Origin: a virus
Length of the DNA: 37,125 nucleotides
Virus record (IMG/VR): IMGVR_UViG_3300043419_000809
Location: 1 to 37,125 of that record
Reading direction: 5' to 3' (one strand)
This document shows positions 15,735-21,917 of the stretch, in pieces. Made by a program: the position numbers and the translations under genes. Within the stretch, counting starts at the first letter, position 1. The number at the start of each line of letters is the position of its first letter. Below the pieces are notes generated by a model. The model did no database searches. It was not told where the DNA came from and was given only the letters and a program-made list of their open reading frames with translations.

Positions 15735-15752
15735 ATTCCCGAACGGTAACTT
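15735..15752. repeat. Operator-like 18-bp direct repeat, copy 2
   Basis: This is identical to 15685-15702. It begins just after the TATAAT of the rightward promoter-like sequence, so a bound protein would block it. Confidence 0.8.
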
Positions 15753-15782
15753 GCGTAGATTAACCGATCATAATCTACGCAA
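15751..15782. repeat. Perfect 12-bp inverted repeat
   Basis: TTGCGTAGATTA and TAATCTACGCAA flank an eight-base loop (ACCGATCA). The dyad overlaps the end of operator copy 2 and lies about ten bases into a transcript from the rightward promoter-like sequence. No T-run follows on either strand, so it is more likely a protein-binding site, attenuator or origin element than a terminator. Confidence 0.85.
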
Positions 15783-15930
15783 AAATGCGGAGGTTAGCGC
15801 GATTTAAAAACTTTTTTACCTATTAGGAAAAAATCCGCCCGTACCCCCCCCTCCCCCCCCCTCGATATGAAAATCCCGAAAAAATCCCGAAAAATCGCGT
15901 TTTTCTTAATGCAAAAAACTTGCAATAAGG

Positions 15931-16013
15931 ATTTTTCACAGGTTTTTTACAACCATGTTTAATCCGGGGTCGCCAGGTCAAGTTTCGATTTTTCACAGGG
16001 TTTTTACAACCAT
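15931..16013. repeat. AT-rich direct repeat with DnaA-box-like cores
   Basis: A block containing TTTTTCACAGG and TTTTTACAACCAT occurs at 15931-15956 and again at 15988-16013 (period 57). TTTTTCACA differs from the DnaA box TTATNCACA at one position. The surrounding 15780-15960 is very AT-rich, apart from two C-runs, so an origin is possible. Confidence 0.6.
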
Positions 16014-16460
16014 ATTCTGGTCGCCTCCTCTGGCGCGGTCGTCTGCTGGCTGGCCTCGATCGCCTGCTGGTCGCCTGGTGGCCTCTTGGTGGTCGCCTGG
16101 TGGCCTCCTGGCGGTCGCCTCCGGTGCTGGCTGGCTGGATCGCCTGGAGCGCGCTGGGGCTGGCTGGCCTCCTCCGGTGCTGGCTGGCATCTGGGCATGG
16201 CCTCGACCGCATCGACCGCAGGAATGGCCTAGGATGGCCTCTGGCTGGCCTTGGCTGGCTGGCTGGTGGTCTGGATAGGCCAGAGGCCTCCAGAGGCGAC
16301 AGAGAGGCAGGAGAGAGGCAAAGACGAAAGGGGAAGGGGAATGGGCAGGCCATCGCTGGCCTCTGGCTGGTCGCCTGGAGGCAGATCGCGCTCCGGTCGA
16401 GGCAAGGCAAGGCCAGCGCGCTGGCTGGTCGCAGAATGGCAGGACGATGGTTCAAGAGGG
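16014..16460. repeat. Low-complexity island 1
   Basis: The stretch is made of short recurring words (GGCCTC, TCGCCTGG, CTGGCTGG, CCTCCGGTGCTGGC twice, CTAGGATGGCCTC once). The plus strand is A-poor until about 16270, then purine-rich for about 75 bases. It shares words with island 2 at 19930-20270. No coding signal is seen. Confidence 0.7.
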
Positions 16461-16470
16461 GAAACAAGAA

Positions 16471-16494
16471 AGGCCACCGTTGTGACGGTGGCCT
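16471..16494 (-). terminator. Intrinsic terminator of the small-gene block
   Basis: AGGCCACCG and CGGTGGCCT form a perfect nine-base stem with a six-base loop. Read leftward it is followed by TTCTTGTTTC. It lies 37 bases after the stop of the last gene of the leftward block. Confidence 0.7.
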
Positions 16495-16530
16495 GTTGGC
16501 AGGTCGGAATGACGGTCGTTTGCTCCGGTG

Positions 16531-16950
16531 CTACTGCGAGAGGATGCGTTGGGCGCTCTTGGCTACTTGTTGACCAGCAAGGCGAATCTCGGTCGGAGGA
16601 TATTGCCCAGCGCAATACGACCAGGAGGCGCGCTCATGGTTGTACTCGATGCGACCAGAGAACGCATGGCGAGAGGCAACGATCAACGCGCAGGCGAGAT
16701 CGTGCTTGTTGCGCCAAGCGATTTCTCGCCAGGCCTTATCGAACGCCAAGGTTTGCCTGCGAATGATGTTCCTGTCGTGCAGATAGGATTCCCTCTCTTT
16801 GTAATCTCGGAAATCCAGGCGAACGAGCGAACGACCACGAACGAGCGAAAGGAAACCAGCGATGATCGCGCTGGCCTTCTCCTCTGTCATGGCGAGAGAC
16901 GCAGAGGCCATCTTCTCCTCGTTGGTGGGTTTGTATTTTTCAAAGGCCAT
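16531..16950 (-). CDS. Unknown basic protein (139 aa), last gene of small-gene block
   Basis: The product begins MAFEKYKPTNEEKMASASLA, contains an Arg-rich central segment (GRSLVRLDFRDYKERESYLH) and an aromatic segment (ERASWSYCAGQYPPTEIRLA), and ends SAQRILSQ. It overlaps the upstream gene by 11 bases. A hairpin terminator follows. No family is recognised. Confidence 0.65.
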   Translation of the reverse strand: MAFEKYKPTNEEKMASASLAMTEEKASAIIAGFLSLVRGRSLVRLDFRDYKERESYLHDRNIIRRQTLAFDKAWREIAWRNKHDLACALIVASRHAFSGRIEYNHERASWSYCAGQYPPTEIRLAGQQVAKSAQRILSQ

Positions 16951-17350
16951 GTTTGATCGCTTTGTAAGAGGAGAGACTCCAGGCGAAATCCTTGGCCGGA
17001 ATGATGTCCCAACATTCGTAGCAAGAGGATTCCTTGGAAACCTCCACATCCTCCGGCGCGCTGGCGAAAACGATGAACCAGACGCCATCGTAGTACGCAC
17101 ATCGCTTGATCTCCTCGTTGATTCCTCGATTGCCAAGATATCTCTGGCAGTCCTTCTTGATTTGGCTGGTGTTGGTCATGGTAGGGAAATATTCGTTCAA
17201 TTCTCGTTCCGCCCAATAGACTGCTTCTCGCAGATCGTGCAGGTCCTTTTTCGGAATCGGAGGAATTGCATTCTCTGCCTTCTCCAATTTCGATTTGGTG
17301 GCCTTCACATTGGCGATCAATTTGGCCCGGAGGCCTTTGTTGGTGGTCAT
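16940..17350 (-). CDS. Unknown protein (136 aa)
   Basis: The start follows a ten-base leader TTTTCCAACC after the upstream stop. The N-terminus is helical and Lys-rich (LRAKLIANVKATKSKLEKAE) and the C-terminal half has aromatic and Cys residues (AYYDGVWFIVFAS, SSCYECWDIIPAKDFAW). It overlaps the next gene by 11 bases. No family is recognised. Confidence 0.65.
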   Translation of the reverse strand: MTTNKGLRAKLIANVKATKSKLEKAENAIPPIPKKDLHDLREAVYWAERELNEYFPTMTNTSQIKKDCQRYLGNRGINEEIKRCAYYDGVWFIVFASAPEDVEVSKESSCYECWDIIPAKDFAWSLSSYKAIKHGL

Positions 17351-17360
17351 GGTTGGAAAA

Positions 17361-18122
17361 TTAGGAATTGGCCTTCTGCTCGTTGTCGTTGTCCACAATT
17401 CCCTTGGCGGTCGAGGCCAGGACATCAATCATCCTCTCCCGGTGGGCATCCTCGTAGATCGTGCAGAGGGTATTCTCGAAATCGCTCCATGCGTCCATCA
17501 TGTCGAGCGATTCCATCGCATCGCGCATCGAATCGAGAGAATTGCCATTCAGATCGAGCGCGTCCATCATCACATCCATCGGAAGCACATCGCCTGCGTA
17601 CTCGCCAGAGAGAGGCGAGAAGGGAAGGCCATCGTACAATTCTGGATCGCAATCATCCAGCATGGTCAAGAATCGCTTGGAGTTCGGAACAATGTCTCGG
17701 TCGCGCGTCCTGCCTCCGAACGATTCTTGGGCGATCCAATGCGCGGAGTTTTCACCGGAACGCCAGCCAGCATCCTTGGCCTTGGCCTCTGCCTCGTAAG
17801 GACGAGACGACAGCATCGCCTGGAGCGCGAAACCACAACCCTCCAAGCAAGCATTGAGGATGGTCTGGCAATCGGTCGCCATCGCAGAAATCATCGCCTC
17901 GTCATGGTTCGCCTTGTCGCCTTTGTCGGTCGAGATATCGACCAGATCGAGAGACACATCCTCAAAGGCGAACAGATAGGTTTGGTTCGTGCTGGTCTTG
18001 TTAGGCCAGCGCTTGCCAGACCAAGGCCATTCGTTGAAGGCGAAGGGGTTCACATGGACTGTGCTGGTTTCGATGCATACAGAGATGCCATTGGGCATCT
18101 TGATGGTTTGGTGTTTGCTCAT
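17361..18122 (-). CDS. Unknown acidic protein (253 aa), largest in small-gene block
   Basis: The protein begins MSKHQTIKMPNGISVCIETS and is rich in Asp, Met and Ala (PMDVMMDALDLNGNSLDSM). It contains two Trp-rich segments (NEWPWSGKRWPNK, GWRSGENSAHWIAQESFGGR). The length and composition suggest a soluble protein that may bind host factors. The leader before the ATG reads CTTCCACCACCAACACC. No family is recognised. Confidence 0.7.
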   Translation of the reverse strand: MSKHQTIKMPNGISVCIETSTVHVNPFAFNEWPWSGKRWPNKTSTNQTYLFAFEDVSLDLVDISTDKGDKANHDEAMISAMATDCQTILNACLEGCGFALQAMLSSRPYEAEAKAKDAGWRSGENSAHWIAQESFGGRTRDRDIVPNSKRFLTMLDDCDPELYDGLPFSPLSGEYAGDVLPMDVMMDALDLNGNSLDSMRDAMESLDMMDAWSDFENTLCTIYEDAHRERMIDVLASTAKGIVDNDNEQKANS

Positions 18123-18142
18123 GGTGTTGGTGGTGGAAGGTT

Positions 18143-18361
18143 TCAGAGAGAGAGGAGGCGAGAGGCCTTGGCCTCCCTTTTCTGCGCTTGGATTGCCATG
18201 CGCTGGAGTTTCCTCCAATGGCGATCAAGGGAGCGATTGATGGAGGCCTGGCGTTTGGCAGGAAGGGAGGAAAACCATTTTGTCGGAGCGCGATCATTCG
18301 CCTCTCGATTGAAGCGAACGATATCGGCGCGCCGGAACAGGTCGTTGGAGTTTTCTTTCAT
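18143..18361 (-). CDS. Unknown basic protein (72 aa)
   Basis: The sequence (LFRRADIVRFNREANDRAPT, KRQASINRSLDRHWRKLQRM) is Arg-rich and helical. The leader is TTCCAACCATC. It could bind nucleic acid. No family is recognised. Confidence 0.6.
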   Translation of the reverse strand: MKENSNDLFRRADIVRFNREANDRAPTKWFSSLPAKRQASINRSLDRHWRKLQRMAIQAQKREAKASRLLSL

Positions 18362-18372
18362 GATGGTTGGAA

Positions 18373-18456
18373 TCAGAGAGAAAGGAGGAGGATGGCGAAC
18401 GAGTAGCCAACGACCAGGATGATCAAGGCCAAGGCGATTTCTTTGATGGTCTGCAT
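18373..18456 (-). CDS. Micro-membrane protein (27 aa)
   Basis: The product MQTIKEIALALIILVVGY plus SFAILLLSL is a single membrane helix. The ATG follows the leader TTTCACCACC, the same style as its neighbours, and the gene fills the gap between two other genes in the block, which supports it despite its size. Confidence 0.55.
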   Translation of the reverse strand: MQTIKEIALALIILVVGYSFAILLLSL

Positions 18457-18466
18457 GGTGGTGAAA

Positions 18467-18745
18467 TTAGACGATGTAGCCATTGGCGTTGATCGCCTGT
18501 TGAGCATCCTCGATGGCATGGGAAAACTCGTTCTCCTCAAAGGCAGGAGAGAGGCCAAGGGAATCGATGGTCGTCCAATGGCGGAGCATGGATTCGCCTT
18601 GGATCGAACGAGGCAAGGGGTTGCCATCGTTCTCCAGGAGGCAGATTTCGTTGATGCAAACGAGCGCCATAGTCGCCTTTCGCTGGTGTTCGATGAAAGC
18701 GATCACCTGTTCGCGCAGGATGCGCTTCTGTTCGTTGATGGTCAT
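18467..18745 (-). CDS. Unknown helical protein (92 aa)
   Basis: The product begins MTINEQKRILREQVIAFIEH and is helical and moderately acidic toward the end (AFEENEFSHAIEDAQQAINA). Its start is preceded by ten ACC repeats. No family is recognised. Confidence 0.65.
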   Translation of the reverse strand: MTINEQKRILREQVIAFIEHQRKATMALVCINEICLLENDGNPLPRSIQGESMLRHWTTIDSLGLSPAFEENEFSHAIEDAQQAINANGYIV

Positions 18746-18777
18746 GGTGGTGGTGGTGGTGGTGGTGGTGGTGGTGG
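18746..18777. repeat. Trinucleotide repeat before a start codon
   Basis: Ten GGT units and a partial one on the plus strand read CC(ACC)10 on the coding strand, immediately before the ATG at 18745. Slippage could change leader length and expression. Confidence 0.95.
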
Positions 18778-18782
18778 AAAAA

Positions 18783-19115
18783 TTAGGCCTTGTAGGGTTT
18801 GACCATTTGGATCGTCCGGAGGAAATCCAAGGCGATCGTCTGGATGGTCGTGGCATTGGCGTTGCGATAAGCATGAACGAGCGAACCAGAACCCTCCATG
18901 TGGAGACGAAAGGACTCGGTCGCATTCACCAGATATTTGTTGGCGATGGCATCGGAGCGATCGATGTCGTCCTGGCTGGCTTCTCCTTTGTTGATCTTGA
19001 TGGTGATGGCCTCCAATTCGCAGAGGAGGCGATCGATGGTCTGAGCGCGCTCGATGCGAGTCTTGAGAACATTGTCTTTGGTCTTGAACAGGTCGTAGTT
19101 GATGAGGATGGGCAT
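18783..19115 (-). CDS. Unknown helical protein (110 aa)
   Basis: The sequence (MPILINYDLFKTKDNVLKTR, DRLLCELEAITIKINKGEAS) suggests an all-helical protein, with an Ile/Thr-rich end (ANATTIQTIALDFL). The segment RLLCELEAITIKINKGEAS resembles SKTLAKKIKGALASGRIDDD of 19507-19821 only loosely. The leader is 56 bases and nearly free of G. No family is recognised. Confidence 0.65.
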   Translation of the reverse strand: MPILINYDLFKTKDNVLKTRIERAQTIDRLLCELEAITIKINKGEASQDDIDRSDAIANKYLVNATESFRLHMEGSGSLVHAYRNANATTIQTIALDFLRTIQMVKPYKA

Positions 19116-19171
19116 GGTGGTGCTTGGTTTGGTGGTTGATGTGGTGGATGTGAGGAAGGATGGGCGATGGT

Positions 19172-19444
19172 TCAGAGGGAGCGCAGGACGCGCTGGCGAA
19201 CAGACTCCACATCGACAAAACCGATGCTGGCGTTGTGGATGTTGTTTGAGACGAACAGGAGATCATCGACCAAGATCGCCCAGGCCTTGGCCTTGGCCTC
19301 GTCCTTGTGCTTGTGCCAGCCTTCGCCATTGTTCTGGGCGCGAATGGCGTTGATCTTGGCCTCGATGGTGGCCTCCATCGCCTGGAGCGATTCGATGCGC
19401 TTGGCCTTGATCTGCTTGGTCTGCTTGGTGCTGGTGGTGGTCAT
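19172..19444 (-). CDS. Unknown helical protein (90 aa)
   Basis: The product (TKQTKQIKAKRIESLQAMEA, TIEAKINAIRAQNNGEGW) is helical and basic at the N-terminus, with an acidic, hydrophobic C-terminal half (AWAILVDDLLFVSNNIHNAS). The leader ends ACCAAACCAAGCACCATC, nearly the same as that of the next gene. No family is recognised. Confidence 0.65.
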   Translation of the reverse strand: MTTTSTKQTKQIKAKRIESLQAMEATIEAKINAIRAQNNGEGWHKHKDEAKAKAWAILVDDLLFVSNNIHNASIGFVDVESVRQRVLRSL

Positions 19445-19506
19445 GATGGTGCTTGGTTTGGTGGTGCGCTGGTGAATGTGGAGGATGTGTTGGGAGTTTA
19501 CAAGGA

Positions 19507-19821
19507 TTATTTCGAGGCCTTGTTGATGATGTCCTGGGCGAGAACGACCGCGCTCGATTCATGGTCGCAACCAAGATCGCCTTCGCCAAGGCCAAGGCCT
19601 CGTTCCTGGATGATGAGCAGGTCGTTGGTCATCGAGGAATGGAGGCGAGACAGCAGGTCGTTCGCCTTGTCGTCATCGATGCGACCGGAGGCCAGCGCGC
19701 CTTTGATTTTCTTGGCGAGAGTCTTGGATCGCTTCAGAGAGGCGATGGCCTTGGCGATGACATTGATGTCTCGCATGGCGCGCTCGATGTTGTCCTGGTC
19801 GTTGATGGATTCGATGATCAT
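19507..19821 (-). CDS. Unknown helical protein (104 aa), first gene of small-gene block
   Basis: The product (NDQDNIERAMRDINVIAKAI, ASLKRSKTLAKKIKGALASG) is predicted helical, with a C-terminal LGCDHESSAVVLAQDIIN. It is the promoter-proximal gene of the leftward block, and its leader reads CCACCACCAAACGACCACCACC, without a Shine-Dalgarno sequence. No family is recognised. Confidence 0.65.
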   Translation of the reverse strand: MIIESINDQDNIERAMRDINVIAKAIASLKRSKTLAKKIKGALASGRIDDDKANDLLSRLHSSMTNDLLIIQERGLGLGEGDLGCDHESSAVVLAQDIINKASK

Positions 19822-19929
19822 GGTGGTGGTCGTTTGGTGGTGGGTTATGCTTGGTGCATCACCACCATGACAGGCCAGGCGACCAGCACAAGCACATTCT
19901 GGACGAAGTTTACAGAGGCCTTTCTGGTG

Positions 19930-20270
19930 GTCTAGGATGGCCTCCAGGCGATCACCAGCATGGCCTGCCCAAGATGGCCTGCCTTTGGCCTCTGGTCGCC
20001 TCCGGTGGCCTCTGCCTCTCTAGTGGGCGCGCTGGCCTCTGCCTCCTGCCTCTGCCTCTGGCTGGCCTCCTCTGGCCTCTCGCCTCCTGCTGGCCTCTAG
20101 GATGGCCTCCTGCCTCCGGTGCTGGCCTTCCCTCGTCCTGCCTCCCATCCTGCCTCCTGGCCTCTCCTAGAGGCCAAGGCCATGCCCATCGTCTGCCTCT
20201 GCTAGAGGCCACCCCATCCTGCACCACCAGCAGACCACCAGGCCAGCGATCTGGGCGCGCTCGTCTCGAT
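19930..20270. repeat. Low-complexity island 2
   Basis: This A-poor plus-strand tract repeats CCTCC about nine times and CCTCCT about five times, so the leftward strand is rich in AGGAGG. It contains TGGCCTCTCCTAGAGGCCA, a small hairpin near 20158-20176, and shares CCTCCGGTGCTGGC and CTAGGATGGCCTC with island 1. Confidence 0.7.
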
Positions 20271-20332
20271 GGGGTTTCACCGATTTTTGACGGGCCGGTT
20301 TAACATAGGCAAACAGGTCATGTTAAGGGATT

Positions 20333-20473
20333 TTGACAATTTTTTTACGCTTATATTTTTAAATCATACCTTTTTGGTCATGTTCCGAAGCGGTCGAACC
20401 TGGGAAAACCGCTGGTTTACCCCACTTTTCCCCACTCCTACCCCCGAATAAGACATCTATTTAGGGGTTTTTT
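20333..20473 (+). ncRNA. Possible short rightward RNA
   Basis: TTGACA at 20333-20338 with a TATTTT-like -10 at 20354-20359 (15-base spacing) precedes a hairpin, CCCC-G-AATA (20442-20450) with TATT-TA-GGGG (20458-20467), followed by six T. This is a promoter-terminator pair spacing about 105 bases with no gene between. The promoter is weak, so the RNA is speculative. Confidence 0.25.
20442..20473 (+). terminator. Rightward intrinsic terminator-like hairpin
   Basis: The stem pairs CCCC (20442-20445) with GGGG (20464-20467) and AATA (20447-20450) with TATT (20458-20461), with a small bulge. TTTTTT follows at 20468-20473. Confidence 0.5.
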
Positions 20474-20550
20474 CAAGGGGGGGGCTTTAGCCCTCCGACC
20501 CCGATGAATACCGGGGAGTAAAAAGACCAAAATCTAGGGCAATCAAGGTT

Positions 20551-20611
20551 GTGTCTACTGTAACGCCATAGTCATGACTATATCCACGACAGTATCCATG
20601 ACAGTAGACAC
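20551..20611. repeat. 11-bp inverted repeat enclosing palindrome and tandem repeat
   Basis: GTGTCTACTGT (20551-20561) and ACAGTAGACAC (20601-20611) are perfect arms. Inside lie the 14-bp palindrome ATAGTCATGACTAT (20568-20581) and two tandem TATCCAYGACAG units (20581-20592, 20593-20604). The word TACTGT/ACAGTA occurs four times between 20555 and 20627. Confidence 0.9.
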
Positions 20612-20614
20612 GAA

Positions 20615-20656
20615 TATATTTACTGTATCCCTAAAGGGATAACAATAGTAAATATA
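20615..20656. repeat. Nested dyad
   Basis: TATATTTACT (20615-20624) pairs with AGTAAATATA (20647-20656). Inside, ATCCCT (20627-20632) pairs with AGGGAT (20635-20640). Confidence 0.9.
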
Positions 20657-20658
20657 AT

Positions 20659-20718
20659 AAGGGTTTCACCCTTAATTGGCTTTACGCCTTTTAGGGCTTG
20701 CCATTAAGGGTGACCCTT
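20659..20718. repeat. Repeated AAGGGT...ACCCTT hairpins before the first rightward gene
   Basis: AAGGGT-TTC-ACCCTT lies at 20659-20673 and AAGGGT-G-ACCCTT at 20706-20718. The second directly abuts the ATG at 20719, so it could hide the start or be a binding site that controls translation. Confidence 0.85.
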
Positions 20719-21114
20719 ATGCAACATCAGCCGATGAGCCACCACGAAGCCGATCAGCCGAACGCGCCGCGCCGCAAGCGTGGGCGGAGAGATTTCAACA
20801 GCAAGCCGACCTACTGGCAGACGATGTGGAAAAAGCACCCGGAGCGTCTGCGTGAACACATCACACGGATGTGTGCGGCGCGCGAGGGCAAGGCGGCGGA
20901 GAGGGGTCGGCTCATCCAGGCAATCTTCGACATGATGCCGACCGAGCCGATGCGCCCGTTTGAGTTGCGGGATACTCTGGCCCTGCTGTGGCGCGAGACT
21001 TACGGCGAGACGCTGGATCGCAAGACGGCTTGGGCCACGGTGAAGGCGGCACAGCGGCGTGGGATGGTCGGGCAGACTGACGACAACCTGTACTTCGTCC
21101 GGCACAGCGTTTGA
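20719..21114 (+). CDS. Basic, winged-helix-like DNA-binding protein
   Basis: The 131-aa protein has a basic N-terminus (NAPRRKRGRRDFNSKPTYWQ) followed by helical segments and a C-terminal PFELRDTLALLWRETYGETL, DRKTAWATVKAAQRRGMVGQ that looks like a winged helix. As the first gene of the rightward arm it may regulate late genes or help packaging. An in-frame ATG at 20734 (MSHHEADQ) is an alternative start that would avoid the adjacent hairpin. Confidence 0.6.
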   Translation: MQHQPMSHHEADQPNAPRRKRGRRDFNSKPTYWQTMWKKHPERLREHITRMCAAREGKAAERGRLIQAIFDMMPTEPMRPFELRDTLALLWRETYGETLDRKTAWATVKAAQRRGMVGQTDDNLYFVRHSV

Positions 21115-21141
21115 CCTGTTGACTGGATACAGGTTGTCGGC

Positions 21142-21354
21142 ATGACTGTGGATACATTGGTCATCGACAACCACAGCGACTTCGTTCCCGAAGGTCTTGA
21201 GAAAGACATCATGGAGTTGCGGCGTGTCGCCAGCCGGAACATCTTCCGCGCTTGCCAGATACCCGACACCGAGGTGGCGGCTCTGCTGGTCAAGGAGGCG
21301 AGCGTGATGCTGACGGTGGCGGTCAAGGTGGAGGAGATGCTGGAGAACCTATGA
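21142..21354 (+). CDS. Unknown small protein (70 aa)
   Basis: The sequence (MTVDTLVIDNHSDFVPEGLE, KDIMELRRVASRNIFRACQI) is acidic and helical. The stop overlaps the next start (ATGA). Its place upstream of the terminase genes suggests a packaging or regulatory role. No family is recognised. Confidence 0.6.
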   Translation: MTVDTLVIDNHSDFVPEGLEKDIMELRRVASRNIFRACQIPDTEVAALLVKEASVMLTVAVKVEEMLENL

Positions 21355-21917
21355 GCGCGAAGTCCGAGATGCGGGCGATCTACGCCGCCTGGTGGAAGCG
21401 ATGCACCGCCGAGCAGAGGGCGAAGATGCTGGAGACTGGCTTCGACCCCGAGAACCCCGAGTCCAGCGGAGTGGGCTTGGCCTACCGCTATGTGGACTCG
21501 GACAACGAGACATCTTATGACAACGATGGACGGATGCAGAACACGCATGGGCCTCGTGGCTACAATGTGGACTCGATACAGCGGCGGGAGTATCGCCCCG
21601 AGGATTACTACTTGCCGTCAACGCCGCACATGACCGACCGCAACTACACCAAGGACGAGGTGTTGGACATCATCTCCAAGATACTGTCGGTGCTGGGGGA
21701 CAGCGACCATCCCGAGAACCGCTTGCAGGCGACCTGCATCCTCATCGCCATCGGGATGCCCGGTCAGCCGCGCATGACGGCCTTGGCGAAGGAACACGAT
21801 CTGACTCGGGCGGCGGTGAGCCTGCGGGTCAAGACCATCCAGCGGAAACTCGGGTTGCCGCCCTCGGTGTACATGAAATCCGAACACGCTTGCGCGAGGC
21901 TGAAGAAGAAGAAATGA
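21351..21917 (+). CDS. HTH protein with sigma-like C-terminal domain
   Basis: The 188-aa protein has a C-terminal domain ILSVLGDSDHPENRLQATCI, MTALAKEHDLTRAAVSLRVK then TIQRKLGLPPS, which has the helix-turn-helix and basic recognition helix of sigma region 4 or a related regulator. The N-terminal 90 residues (WWKRCTAEQRAKMLETGFDP) are not recognised. It immediately precedes terminase small subunit (ATGA overlap). It could be a packaging-associated protein or a late transcription regulator. The assignment is by eye. Confidence 0.6.
   Translation: MSAKSEMRAIYAAWWKRCTAEQRAKMLETGFDPENPESSGVGLAYRYVDSDNETSYDNDGRMQNTHGPRGYNVDSIQRREYRPEDYYLPSTPHMTDRNYTKDEVLDIISKILSVLGDSDHPENRLQATCILIAIGMPGQPRMTALAKEHDLTRAAVSLRVKTIQRKLGLPPSVYMKSEHACARLKKKK

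Larger units (their letters stand above)
15502..16530. other. Gene-free control region and low-complexity island 1
   Basis: I see no credible gene here. From left to right it holds a leader, divergent promoter-like elements with two identical 18-bp sites, a 12-bp dyad, an AT-rich stretch with two copies of TTTTTCACAGG, then a 450-bp low-complexity island built from words such as TGGCCTC, CGCCTGG and CTGGCTGG, and a leftward terminator. Long open frames across it give Pro/Arg/Ser/Gly-rich nonsense-like products. Confidence 0.8.
19822..20718. other. Gene-free region: island 2 and dyad-rich control region
   Basis: I see no credible gene. The left half is a low-complexity island (19930-20270) made of words such as TGGCCTC, TGCCTCC and CTCCTG. 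The right half is AT-rich with repeated GGTCATGTT (20316-20324 and 20376-20384), a terminator-like hairpin (20442-20473) and several dyads up to the first rightward gene. Packaging, origin and promoter signals may lie here. Confidence 0.8.

Noticed and set aside
15823-16467. A 214-codon minus-strand open frame across island 1
   Set aside because: The product is Pro/Arg/Ser-rich with no fold-like pattern, and the DNA is a low-complexity repeat. The reading frame is likely a side effect of composition.
19851-20303. A 150-codon plus-strand open frame across island 2
   Set aside because: It is Leu/Pro/Ser/Gly-rich in simple repeats and reads through the low-complexity island, with no coupled neighbour.
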